In this document: positions 44,798 through 53,582 of the stretch, in pieces | Layout of the letters: every line of letters begins with the position of its first letter | Position numbering within the stretch: position 1 is the stretch's first letter | Origin: Sneathia vaginalis | Lineage (GTDB): Bacteria; Fusobacteriota; Fusobacteriia; Fusobacteriales; Leptotrichiaceae | Reading direction: 5' to 3' | DNA: 64,000 nucleotides | Assembly: GCF_000973085.1 (NCBI RefSeq) | Contig: NZ_CP011280.1 | Location: 1-64,000 of the forward strand | Position numbers and translations under genes: made by a program | The notes under the pieces: generated by a model | Told to the model about the DNA's origin: nothing | The model's database searches: none | What the model saw: only the letters and a program-made list of their open reading frames with translations

Positions 44798-46969
44798 CTA
44801 TTTCCATTCATATTTCATGTTAAATGCACTTTTTATGCTTGTGCTTTGGTATCCAAATTCATTAATTCCTGTTCTTCCAAAGTTAACTGGTACTTCTACT
44901 GAACCTGAAACTTTTAATGTTTCCATTGGATTGTATTCTACAGATACTTTTGGTGCTAATACTAAGCTTGGGTTAACCATTCCAGCATAAATATCAGCGA
45001 ATGTAGCTGTAACATTAGCTTCTGGACTTACAACTAACTTATCGTTTAATAACTTGAAGTCATATTTTGTACCTGTGTGTAATTTAACATATCCTGTTGT
45101 GTACTTAATAGTTTTATCGAATAATGAATGATGTCTACCAGCAAATACACCATCAGCAGTTAATGTTAGATTCTTAACACCAGTGTACTTAGCACCTAAT
45201 TTGAATCCAAAGTTAACTAGGTCTGAATTATATTTTTGTATATTTACAGCATTTATTATTCCATTTTTAGTTTGTTCAATTTTTTTCTCAAGGTTTTTTA
45301 CTTTATCTAATGCTTTTCCATATTCGGTTGTCATAATTTTTTTTGCTATGAATTTTTCTTTATTTTCCTCAAATTTTTTAACGTTATTTTCTGCTATAGC
45401 AAAATTTTTACCTGCAGTAACTGGTCCTCCAAAAGAAGCTTGTAAAAATTGTAAAAATTGTAAAAATTGGCCAGCTTTGCTATTAGCATCATAAAGTGAT
45501 AATGTTAGCTTTGCTATTTGTGCTCTAGTTTCTTCTATTTCTTCGCTAATTCTACTTATTTCGTTTTGATATTTTTCTTCATTTATGTATTTAGATTTTA
45601 CTTTTGTTTTTAAGAAATTATGGTCATTTTCAAGTTTACTTTTTGCTGATTCTAATTCTTCTGCTTTTTTTTCTAGATTATTAATTTTTACTTGAATGTC
45701 ATATCCTTTTTTTACATCTTCTTTTTCATCATCAGAGTCGTTATAGTCTTTTTTAATTCCTTTATCTTCATTATCTGATTTAGTTTTTAGAACATTTAAT
45801 TCTTGTTCATACTGAGTGTTTGCCTCTCTATATACTTGTTCTTTCGTAGATGATTTTGATTCAAGATCTTTTAAAGCTTCTTTGTATTCTTTTTCAATTT
45901 CAGCTAATTCTAATTGTGAATTAGTTATGAAATTAGGATCATTTGATATTAAGCTTTGAGTGTAAAGTTTTTCTAAAGAATTTCCATTAACTCCACCTTC
46001 ATTAAAGTGTATGTGTTGTACAAATGCTCCTGCTGTTAATTCTAGGTCTTTTACTCCTGTGTATTTAGCATCTAATTCATATGAGTGTGCATATGCATCT
46101 TTGTTTAATACTATGTCTGAATCTGTTATGATATCTTTAACTTTTGAAGTACCTTTTACTTGGTATTTGAAGTTGAATTTACCATCTAATTCTAGATCCT
46201 TAACTCCTTTATAGTTTGCTCCAGCTTTTAATGATACAGCCATGTTCTTATCTGTCTTACCATCGTCTTCTTTTTCGTCTATAAAGTTGAATTCTCCATT
46301 TAATTTAGTATCTTTTAATCCTACATATGTTCCTTTTGCATTTAATTCAGCTTTTCTGAATCCATCTTTTGCATATACGTGCCCTATAGTTAAGCTTGCT
46401 TCTAGGTCTTCAAAGTTATTTAATTTCTTTGCTCCTAATTTTAATGTGTGTTCTGATGAAGCTGCTTTACCATATTCTCCATCTTTCTTTTCGAATGGGA
46501 ATGTAGTCTTTGAAGTTAATGATACTTCTGCACCGTTACTGAAGCTGTGAGCTAATTGTCCTTCTAATTCTACATTACCTTTTTTGAAGTTTAATGTTTT
46601 ATCTGCTTCATATTTAGCTTTAGGATTTAATGTTCCTTTTACATATGATTTAATTCCAGAAAATTCTGGTAATTCATATTTAGCGTATACACTTGAATTG
46701 TCTAATAAGTTTTCTGTATACATTTCAGTTGTTAAAGGGTTAACTTTAGATATTGCTTTAATATCTTTATTCTTTAATACTGCACCTAAAGTAAGTTTAT
46801 TAACTTTTACTTCACCTTTAAGTGATAATTCATCAAGATTTCCAGTAAGTACAGTCATATCATCTGCTTTAGTGAAGTTTAAATCACCTTTAAAATTACT
46901 CTCAACAAAACCAGTTGATGCCATTGAAACAGTTGTAATTAAACTGGCTAATAATAGCGTTTTTTTCAT
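44798..46969 (-). CDS. Surface/outer-membrane family protein A with coiled-coil insert
   Basis: A 723-residue member of the paralogous family: signal peptide (MKKTLLLASLITTVSMAS), a beta-rich N-terminal half with alternating strands (for example SVYAKYELPEFSGIKSYVKGTLNPKAKYE as two adjacent blocks), a charged coiled-coil insert at about 345-590, then beta strands again to a C-terminus ending YEWK, suggestive of an outer-membrane barrel. ATG 46969 with GAAGGAA upstream is preferred over the 47044 frame start. The N-terminal half is nearly identical to the next copy. Function unknown; adhesin or porin-like roles are inference. Confidence 0.85.
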   Translation of the reverse strand: MKKTLLLASLITTVSMASTGFVESNFKGDLNFTKADDMTVLTGNLDELSLKGEVKVNKLTLGAVLKNKDIKAISKVNPLTTEMYTENLLDNSSVYAKYELPEFSGIKSYVKGTLNPKAKYEADKTLNFKKGNVELEGQLAHSFSNGAEVSLTSKTTFPFEKKDGEYGKAASSEHTLKLGAKKLNNFEDLEASLTIGHVYAKDGFRKAELNAKGTYVGLKDTKLNGEFNFIDEKEDDGKTDKNMAVSLKAGANYKGVKDLELDGKFNFKYQVKGTSKVKDIITDSDIVLNKDAYAHSYELDAKYTGVKDLELTAGAFVQHIHFNEGGVNGNSLEKLYTQSLISNDPNFITNSQLELAEIEKEYKEALKDLESKSSTKEQVYREANTQYEQELNVLKTKSDNEDKGIKKDYNDSDDEKEDVKKGYDIQVKINNLEKKAEELESAKSKLENDHNFLKTKVKSKYINEEKYQNEISRISEEIEETRAQIAKLTLSLYDANSKAGQFLQFLQFLQASFGGPVTAGKNFAIAENNVKKFEENKEKFIAKKIMTTEYGKALDKVKNLEKKIEQTKNGIINAVNIQKYNSDLVNFGFKLGAKYTGVKNLTLTADGVFAGRHHSLFDKTIKYTTGYVKLHTGTKYDFKLLNDKLVVSPEANVTATFADIYAGMVNPSLVLAPKVSVEYNPMETLKVSGSVEVPVNFGRTGINEFGYQSTSIKSAFNMKYEWK
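45438..45470 (-). repeat. Nine-base tandem repeat in surface gene A
   Basis: TTGTAAAAA is repeated three times on the plus strand, encoding FLQ repeats (QFLQFLQFLQ) on the minus strand. The length keeps the frame. Confidence 0.85.
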
Positions 46970-47064
46970 GAAAATTTCCTTCTTTCCGTTACAAGTATAT
47001 ATTATTAATATTATTTTATATGTAAAATTATAAAATATAAACATAGAAATTAATAGTTTTCAAG

Positions 47065-47145
47065 ATTATTTTTTAACCATTTAAGACATATTCTGAATTT
47101 ATATAGAATATTGGTAAAAAATACACCTTACAATTTTTTAACCAT
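47065..47145 (-). promoter_or_regulatory. Two GGTTAAAAAAT boxes upstream of surface gene A
   Basis: On the minus strand ATGGTTAAAAAATAAT (47065-47080) and ATGGTTAAAAAATTG (47131-47145). The nearer one lies about 100 bases before the start codon, the same distance as in the other family members. Confidence 0.55.
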
Positions 47146-47225
47146 ATTTTTTAAATTTATAGATTTTTAATATTATTTGTTTTTCATTGTCATATTTTTT
47201 TTAAATGTATTATACGAATTCAAAT

Positions 47226-47249
47226 AAAAAAGGGCTTTTGCCCTTTTTA
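47226..47249 (-). terminator. Terminator of surface gene 47250-49538
   Basis: AAAAAAGGGC - TTTT - GCCCTTTTT, directly after the stop. Confidence 0.85.
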
Positions 47250-49538
47250 TTATTTCCATTCATATTTCATGTTTAATGCACCTTTAATAGATGTGCTTCT
47301 ATAACCGAATTCTTCAAATTGGTTTAAACCAAATTTAACTGGAACTTCTACTGAACCTGAAACTTTTAATGTTTCTATTGGGTTGTATTCTACAGATACT
47401 TTTGGTGCTAATACTAAGCTTGGGTTAACCGTTCCAGCATAAATATCAGCGAATGTAGTTGTAGCATTAGCTTCTGGACTTACAACTAATTTATCATTTA
47501 ATAACTTGAAGTCATATTTTGCACCAGTGTGTAATTTAATGTATCCTGTTGTATATGGTTTGAATTTAAGCAATTGATCATATCCTGAATGATGTCTACC
47601 TGCAAATACACTATCAGCAGTTAATGTTAGGTTCTTAACACCAGTGTACTTAGTACCTAATTTGAATCCAAAGTTTACTAAGTCTATTTTTGCTTTGTAT
47701 TCACTTAGAGTATTTATAGCTTCGTTATATTTGTTTTTAGAATAATTTTCGTAGCTTTCTTTAGTTGCTAAAGCTTTTCCATATTCAGATTTTGTTATAT
47801 CGTATACATCATTCGCTTTAACATCACCTGAAGTGGCTATCTTATATGAACCATCTGCTTCCTTTTTAAATACTAGATCTTTAATTATATTCTTGATTTT
47901 TTTGTTTTCTTTTTCTTCGTGAAGGAATACTTCTTTATTATATTCTGCTTTTGCTAATTTTTTACCTTTTTCTTCTGGGGTATCTGGTATAGCACTAGGT
48001 ATAAGATCCTTAACAAAACTCTTAGCTGCAGCTTTTGCTAATGAATAAAAGAATACAAAAGCACCTTTGTCTTCTTTATCTTTTTTTAATTCTTGTATTT
48101 GTTTTTTAGATTCTTCTAGTAGCTTATCTATTTCTTCTTCTTTTTCAGTTTTCTTTTCTAACTGTAGTTTTTCAAGTTGGAAATGTATGTTTGATAATTT
48201 TGCTGATAATTCTCCAGTTTTAAATTCTAGATTATTAATTTTAACTTGTGTTTCATAAGCTTTTTTAGCAGTAGCTTTATCTTTTTCGTCTGTTATGCTG
48301 TCATATATTGCTTTAGCAGATTTAATTTCTTCATCCAATTGTAATTTTTTAGCTTCTATTAATTTGTCATAAATTTCTTTGTTGTCATTATATTTCTTCT
48401 TATCTTCTGTTTTTGTAGCTTTTATAGTTTCTAAAGCTTTTTCGTATTCTTTTTTAGCTTTTTCTAATTCTTCTTTATGTTTAGCAAAGAAGTCTTTATC
48501 GTTTGATACTAAGCTTTGAGCGTATAGCCATTCAGAAGGATTTGCTACGTAATTACCTATTCCACCTTCATCAAAGTGTATATGTTGTACGAATGCTCCT
48601 GCTGTTAATTCTAGGTCTTTTACTCCTGTGTATTTAGCATCTAATTCATATGAGTGTGCATATGCATCTTTGTTTAATACTATATCTGAATCTGTTATGA
48701 TATCTTTAACTTTTGAAGTACCTTTTACTTGGTATTTGAAGTTGAATTTACCATCTAATTCTAGATCCTTAATTCCTTTATAGTTTGCTCCAGCTTTCAA
48801 TGATACAGCCATGTTCTTATCTGTCTTACCATCGTCTTCTTTTTCGTCTATAAAGTTGAATTCTCCATTTAATTTAGTATCTTTTAATCCTACATATGTT
48901 CCTTTTGTATTTAATTCAGCTTTTCTGAATCCATCTTTTGCATATACGTGCCCTATAGTTAAGCTTGCTTCTAGGTCTTCAAAGTTATTTAATTTCTTTG
49001 CTCCTAATTTTAATGTGTGTTCTGATGAAGCTGCTTTACCATATTCTCCATCTTTCTTTTCAAATGGGAATGTAGTCTTTGAAGTTAATGATACTTCTGC
49101 ACCATTACTGAAGCTATGAGCTAATTGTCCTTCTAATTCTACATTACCTTTTTTGAAGTTTAATGTTCCATCTGCTTCATATTTAGCTTTAGGATTTAAT
49201 GTTCCTTTTACGTATGATTTAATTCCAGCAAATTCAGGTAATTCATATTTAGCGTATACACTTGAATTGTCTAATAAGTTTTCTGTATACATTTCAGCTG
49301 TTAAAGGGTTAACTTTAGATATTTCTTTAATATCTTTATTCTTTAATGCTGCACCTAAAGTAAGTTTGTTAACTTTTACTTCACCTTTAAGCGATAATTC
49401 ATCAAGATTTCCAGTAAGTATAGTCATATCATCTGCTTTAGTGAAGTTTAAATCACCTTTAAAATTACTCTCAACAAAACCAGTTGTTGCCATTGAAACA
49501 GTTGCAATTAAACTGGCTAATAATAGTGTTTTTTTCAT
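47250..49538 (-). CDS. Surface/outer-membrane family protein B with coiled-coil insert
   Basis: A 762-residue paralogue of protein A. Residues 1 to about 330 are nearly identical to A at protein and DNA level, including KSYVKGTLNPKAKYEAD and HSYELDAKYTGVKDLELTAG. The coiled-coil insert (about 340-620) is different in sequence, and the C-terminal 140 residues are again similar, ending MKYEWK. SD AAGGAGGAG precedes the start. The pattern is that of a mosaic surface antigen with exchangeable centre. Function unknown. Confidence 0.87.
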   Translation of the reverse strand: MKKTLLLASLIATVSMATTGFVESNFKGDLNFTKADDMTILTGNLDELSLKGEVKVNKLTLGAALKNKDIKEISKVNPLTAEMYTENLLDNSSVYAKYELPEFAGIKSYVKGTLNPKAKYEADGTLNFKKGNVELEGQLAHSFSNGAEVSLTSKTTFPFEKKDGEYGKAASSEHTLKLGAKKLNNFEDLEASLTIGHVYAKDGFRKAELNTKGTYVGLKDTKLNGEFNFIDEKEDDGKTDKNMAVSLKAGANYKGIKDLELDGKFNFKYQVKGTSKVKDIITDSDIVLNKDAYAHSYELDAKYTGVKDLELTAGAFVQHIHFDEGGIGNYVANPSEWLYAQSLVSNDKDFFAKHKEELEKAKKEYEKALETIKATKTEDKKKYNDNKEIYDKLIEAKKLQLDEEIKSAKAIYDSITDEKDKATAKKAYETQVKINNLEFKTGELSAKLSNIHFQLEKLQLEKKTEKEEEIDKLLEESKKQIQELKKDKEDKGAFVFFYSLAKAAAKSFVKDLIPSAIPDTPEEKGKKLAKAEYNKEVFLHEEKENKKIKNIIKDLVFKKEADGSYKIATSGDVKANDVYDITKSEYGKALATKESYENYSKNKYNEAINTLSEYKAKIDLVNFGFKLGTKYTGVKNLTLTADSVFAGRHHSGYDQLLKFKPYTTGYIKLHTGAKYDFKLLNDKLVVSPEANATTTFADIYAGTVNPSLVLAPKVSVEYNPIETLKVSGSVEVPVKFGLNQFEEFGYRSTSIKGALNMKYEWK

Positions 49539-49554
49539 AATCTCCTCCTTATTT

Positions 49555-49716
49555 TATTACAAATATATATTATTAATATTATTTTATATAAAAAGAGTGG
49601 AAATATGAATATATTTTTTAATTTTTTTCTAATTTAATATTTAACTAAAAATGGAAAGCACAATTTTAGTAACGAATATTTGTACTATTTTAAAATATTT
49701 AGTTTTTTAACTTCAT
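49555..49716 (-). promoter_or_regulatory. Upstream region of surface gene B
   Basis: On the minus strand AAGTTAAAAAACT (about 49700-49714) is a variant of the shared box. Nearer the gene a TAATAATATATATTTG stretch matches that before gene A (TAATAATATATACTTG), the probable -10 region. Confidence 0.5.
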
Positions 49717-49785
49717 ATTTATTTCTTGTTGTCACGATTTAATTTCATTTTGTGAAGTAGAGTGCGAAAAAAATAAAAATTAATT

Positions 49786-49814
49786 AAAAAAAGTGAGATT
49801 TTTCAACCTCACTT
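49786..49814 (-). terminator. Terminator of the PTS-transketolase operon
   Basis: On the minus strand AAGTGAG - loop - CTCACTT followed by a T run (As at 49786-49790), shortly after the transketolase stop. Confidence 0.85.
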
Positions 49815-49824
49815 AAATGATCTT

Positions 49825-50754
49825 TTATTTTAAATATATATTTTTTACATTTTCTCCAGATAGTCCATACTTTTCTTTAACTTCTATAGTTTTACCAGAT
49901 TCAGTAAATGTATCATTAACTCCTACTTTTTTAAGTTTAATATTTAAATTATATTCTGCAATTATTTCTGAAATTATTGTTGCTAAACCTCCATAAATCG
50001 TATGATTTTCAACTGTAACAACTTTTTTAACTTTTTTTAATATGTTTACAAGATATTCTTTGTTTAACGGCTTAATTTGTTTTATACTGATTAATTTATT
50101 TTTAAATCCTAAATCTTTTAATAGTAAATAACCATCAAGTGCTTGCTTACAAGCAGTACCTTCAAAAATTATAGCACCATCATTTCCATCATCATAGATT
50201 ACTTCGCTTTCTGATGAATAATCTTTTAAAGGAGTATTATGTATTACAGGTACTATATCTCTTGCACATCGTATATATACAGGTCCGTTTATTTCAATAG
50301 CTTTTTTTATTGCTGCTTCTAAATCGTTAACATCTATTGGATTTAATATTGTTAAATTTGGTAATGCACGGGTTAGTGCTAAATCTTCTAATGCATGATG
50401 TGTTGCACCATCTGGACCATCATCCATACCAGGATGTGTTCCTATAATCTTTATATTTAGTTTTGCATAACAGGCTTGTCTTAATTGAGTCCAAACAGTA
50501 CCTGTGCAAAATATAGAAAAATTAACATAAAATGGAATTAAACCTTCTAAAGAAAGTCCAGATGTAATTCCTAGAGAATTTTGTTCAGCTATTCCTATTT
50601 CAAAGAATCTTTCAGGGAACTTTTCTTGGAATTTATTTGTTGTTACAGAACTTGATAAATCACTATCAATAACAACAATTTTATCATTATTTGTTGCAAT
50701 ATCTATCAAAATTTTACCTATATAATCTCTTGGTGAAACAGTTTCATAATTCAT
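49825..50754 (-). CDS. Transketolase-like, C-terminal subunit
   Basis: A 309-residue protein with the pyrimidine-binding and C-terminal domains of transketolase. It contains RFFEIGIAEQNSLGITSGLSLEG (catalytic Glu in GIAEQ), GTHPGMDDGPDGATHHALEDLALTRALPNL and the C-terminal KVVTVENHTIYGGLATIISE. It pairs with the separately encoded N-terminal subunit, overlapping it by four bases. The split pair in a PTS operon suggests pentose-phosphate processing of the imported sugar acid. Confidence 0.92.
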   Translation of the reverse strand: MNYETVSPRDYIGKILIDIATNNDKIVVIDSDLSSSVTTNKFQEKFPERFFEIGIAEQNSLGITSGLSLEGLIPFYVNFSIFCTGTVWTQLRQACYAKLNIKIIGTHPGMDDGPDGATHHALEDLALTRALPNLTILNPIDVNDLEAAIKKAIEINGPVYIRCARDIVPVIHNTPLKDYSSESEVIYDDGNDGAIIFEGTACKQALDGYLLLKDLGFKNKLISIKQIKPLNKEYLVNILKKVKKVVTVENHTIYGGLATIISEIIAEYNLNIKLKKVGVNDTFTESGKTIEVKEKYGLSGENVKNIYLK

Positions 50755-51560
50755 TGTATTCCCCTTTCTATATCTTTATATGCAATTTCTCTTTGTTCTT
50801 CTGTTATAGCACCACTATGCCATTTTGGATTGTTTTCCATAAATGATACACCCTTACCTTTTATTGTATTTGCTATTATGAAAGTTGGTTTTGAATTTTT
50901 TTTCTTTGCTGTAAGTATGGCTTCATTTATTTCATCAAAATTATGTCCATTTATATTTAAAACATTAAAACCAAAAGCCTTTATTTTATCATAAATAGGT
51001 TCAAGATTCATGACCTTATTAACATCACCTTTTGATGATAATTTGTTATAGTCAAGTATTGCAATTAAATTATCTAGTTTGTAGTGTGAGGCTGACATTA
51101 ATGCTTCCCATATTTGACCTTCATGCATTTCACCATCACCTATTATACAATACACATAGTTATCATCCTTATTTAATTTTTTTGCTAAAGCCATACCAAC
51201 AGATATTGATAAACCTTGACCTAGTAAACCTGTATTAGCGTCAATTTGATTTATTTTCTTTTTATCAGGATGACCTTGTAATTTTGAATTAACTCTTCTA
51301 AAAGTTGTAATATATTCACGAGGTATAACACCTTTTTCTAAAAATATTGAATATAGTGCAGGTGTAACGTGTCCTTTTGAAAGGACTAATCTTGAACGTT
51401 TATCCTTATTTAGATCTATTTCATATGTATATAGATAATTTAAAATATCAATACAAGATAAGGAACCTCCTGGATGCCCAGCTTTAGCATAAAAAATTAA
51501 GTCAATGATATCTTTTCTTAATATCTTTGATTGTTCAATTAAAGTGTTTTTGTTATACAT
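50751..51560 (-). CDS. Transketolase-like, N-terminal subunit
   Basis: A 269-residue thiamine-diphosphate-binding half: KAGHPGGSLSCIDILNYLY near 27, SKGHVTPALYS near 62, and the TPP motif GDGEMHEGQIWEALMSASHYKLDNLIAILDYNK near 144. It forms a complete enzyme with the next gene. It lies 12 bases downstream of the PTS membrane component. Confidence 0.92.
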   Translation of the reverse strand: MYNKNTLIEQSKILRKDIIDLIFYAKAGHPGGSLSCIDILNYLYTYEIDLNKDKRSRLVLSKGHVTPALYSIFLEKGVIPREYITTFRRVNSKLQGHPDKKKINQIDANTGLLGQGLSISVGMALAKKLNKDDNYVYCIIGDGEMHEGQIWEALMSASHYKLDNLIAILDYNKLSSKGDVNKVMNLEPIYDKIKAFGFNVLNINGHNFDEINEAILTAKKKNSKPTFIIANTIKGKGVSFMENNPKWHSGAITEEQREIAYKDIERGIQ

Positions 51561-51572
51561 ATTTTTCCCCCA

Positions 51573-52841
51573 TTATCTACCAAAAATTTTACCTACATAG
51601 TATACAACTAGTCCTAATGCAACAAAGTCTGTTTCTGGGAATGTAGTTCCACTTAGCCCAACTATTTTCATTATAGGGTAAATTACTGCTGGACCTACTG
51701 CAATTAAAATTCCTGTAACAAACCCTCCTAGTATGCAACCTTTCCATCCACCAGTGGCATTTCCGAATACACCTGCTGTTGCACCAATGAAGAAATATGG
51801 TATTGCAACTGGGATTATGACAACCATACCAAGAGATGCAAGTATAACCATTGTTAGTAGTCCACCTACGTAGGCTGATAAAAATCCTAAAACTGTAGCA
51901 GTTGGGGCATATTGAAAGACAACAGGGCAATCAAGTGCAGGTTTTGAATTAGGAATTAATTTTTCTGAAATTCCCACGAATGCAGGTATTATTTCTCCTA
52001 AAAACATTCTAACTCCTGTTATTATAATATATAAGGCTGCTGTGAATGTTAATGATTGAAATAATGGGAAAATCAACCAGTTTACACTTCCTGAAAGAGT
52101 ACTAACATATTCTTTACCTGCTGCTATTGTTGCAATATAGAAAAATACTAAAATAGATATGCTTACTGAAACAACATAATCTTTAAAGATTGATAACCAA
52201 CCAGGTAATTTTATCTTTTCGGTACTTTCTTTTGGATCACCAACAAATTTACCTAAAAATCCTGATAAAGCATATGCTAGAGTAACATAGTGTCCCATAG
52301 CTATTTCATCATGTCCTGTAACTTTTCTCATATACGGTTGAGCTATAGCAGGATAAATAGCAGCAGCTAATCCTAAAAGAATTGCACCTATTACTATAGT
52401 AACTATATTAGATAAATTTAGTGCTTTTAGTACAACTGTAAGTAATGCTGCAAGATATAAGTTATGTTGTCCAGTTAAAAATATATATTTGAATCTTGTG
52501 AATCTAGCAATAATTAAATTGAATAAAAATCCCAAAATCATTATTAGTGAAACAATAATTGCAAACTTAGATTGGGCAAGAGCTGTTACAGCTTCTGCTA
52601 AAGGTAGAACACCAGCTAATCCAAATCCTTTTTGAAAAAGATTTTGGAAACTATCAAGAGCTTTTACAGCCATTGCACCTCCACCACTAAAAATTAGAAA
52701 ACCTACAATAGTTTTAATAGTACCAGATATAACTTTAGTAGCAGGTTTCTTTTGTAAAATTAGCCCAATTAAAGACATTAACCCAACTAAAATAGCTGCT
52801 TGCCCTAATAAGTCAAAAACTATAATTTTTACAAATTCCAT
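51573..52841 (-). CDS. PTS EIIC component, ascorbate (UlaA/SgaT) family
   Basis: A 422-residue membrane protein with about 11 hydrophobic segments, opening MEFVKIIVFDLLGQAAILVG and containing GHDEIAMGHYVTLAYALSGFLGKFVGD, characteristic of UlaA-type EIIC. The substrate may be ascorbate or another sugar acid/pentitol; the downstream transketolase rather than UlaDEF enzymes suggests it is not a standard ascorbate pathway. Confidence 0.9.
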   Translation of the reverse strand: MEFVKIIVFDLLGQAAILVGLMSLIGLILQKKPATKVISGTIKTIVGFLIFSGGGAMAVKALDSFQNLFQKGFGLAGVLPLAEAVTALAQSKFAIIVSLIMILGFLFNLIIARFTRFKYIFLTGQHNLYLAALLTVVLKALNLSNIVTIVIGAILLGLAAAIYPAIAQPYMRKVTGHDEIAMGHYVTLAYALSGFLGKFVGDPKESTEKIKLPGWLSIFKDYVVSVSISILVFFYIATIAAGKEYVSTLSGSVNWLIFPLFQSLTFTAALYIIITGVRMFLGEIIPAFVGISEKLIPNSKPALDCPVVFQYAPTATVLGFLSAYVGGLLTMVILASLGMVVIIPVAIPYFFIGATAGVFGNATGGWKGCILGGFVTGILIAVGPAVIYPIMKIVGLSGTTFPETDFVALGLVVYYVGKIFGR

Positions 52842-52854
52842 AAAAATATTCCTC

Positions 52855-53133
52855 CTATTGATTTTTATTTAGATAATCAAGTAATTTGGCTTTTAATTCT
52901 TCTTTATTCATTAAATCTTCAATACCTATAACTGCTTTTACATCATCTTTTACTTGATCTACAAGATCATTCATTGTTACAACAAAATCTACATCATAAT
53001 TTGTTATTGCACTTAAAACATCATGTTCTAAATCTATATCTAAATTATTTTCAGATATAACTTGTTCTAATTTTATTCTTAACATCATGGAACTTCCCAT
53101 ACCTGTTCTACAAACAACTAAACCTCTTTTCAT
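52855..53133 (-). CDS. PTS EIIB component (UlaB-like)
   Basis: A 92-residue phosphocarrier. The active-site Cys8 is in the P-loop VVCRTGMGSSMMLRIKLEQV. It passes phosphate from EIIA to sugar bound in EIIC. It overlaps the EIIA stop by four bases. Confidence 0.9.
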   Translation of the reverse strand: MKRGLVVCRTGMGSSMMLRIKLEQVISENNLDIDLEHDVLSAITNYDVDFVVTMNDLVDQVKDDVKAVIGIEDLMNKEELKAKLLDYLNKNQ

Positions 53134-53570
53134 AATTTAACATCTCCTTTATTGTTAATATATTTTATAAATTCATCAATATTAAATTTATTGTTATTTA
53201 ATGATTCAAATAAATTTTTATCTTCTAATATAGATGTAATTGATTGGATTTTATCTATATGTTCATTTGAATTTAAAGCTAAAATATAGATTAAATACTG
53301 TATCTTATTTCCTAAAAAATCTACTTTATTCCTTAATTTAAAGAATGCTAATCCAGACTTAATTACACCTTCATCTGGTCTTAAATGTGGTATACCCACA
53401 TTGCTTGTTATAATATAATAAGGACCAATCTCCTTAGTTATATTAATTAATTTATTGATATATTTATGTTCAATATATCCATTTTTTTCTAATATATTAC
53501 AGGTATTTTCTAACGCATCCTCCCAATTTCTAGCTTGAATATTAAAATTAATTAATTCCTTTTTAAACAT
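53130..53570 (-). CDS. PTS EIIA component (fructose/mannitol/ascorbate type)
   Basis: A 146-residue EIIA-2 domain with the phosphorylated His62 in NVGIPHLRPDEGVIKSGLAF. It accepts phosphate from HPr. It is encoded directly after the PRD regulator and before EIIB. Confidence 0.9.
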   Translation of the reverse strand: MFKKELINFNIQARNWEDALENTCNILEKNGYIEHKYINKLINITKEIGPYYIITSNVGIPHLRPDEGVIKSGLAFFKLRNKVDFLGNKIQYLIYILALNSNEHIDKIQSITSILEDKNLFESLNNNKFNIDEFIKYINNKGDVKL

Positions 53571-53582
53571 ACTGCTACCTTT

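Noticed and set aside
46242-47033. Long plus-strand frames opposite surface genes A and B, repeated in both
   Set aside because: They are reverse-strand shadows of the near-identical paralogues, which is why they recur; no RBS or plausible protein features.
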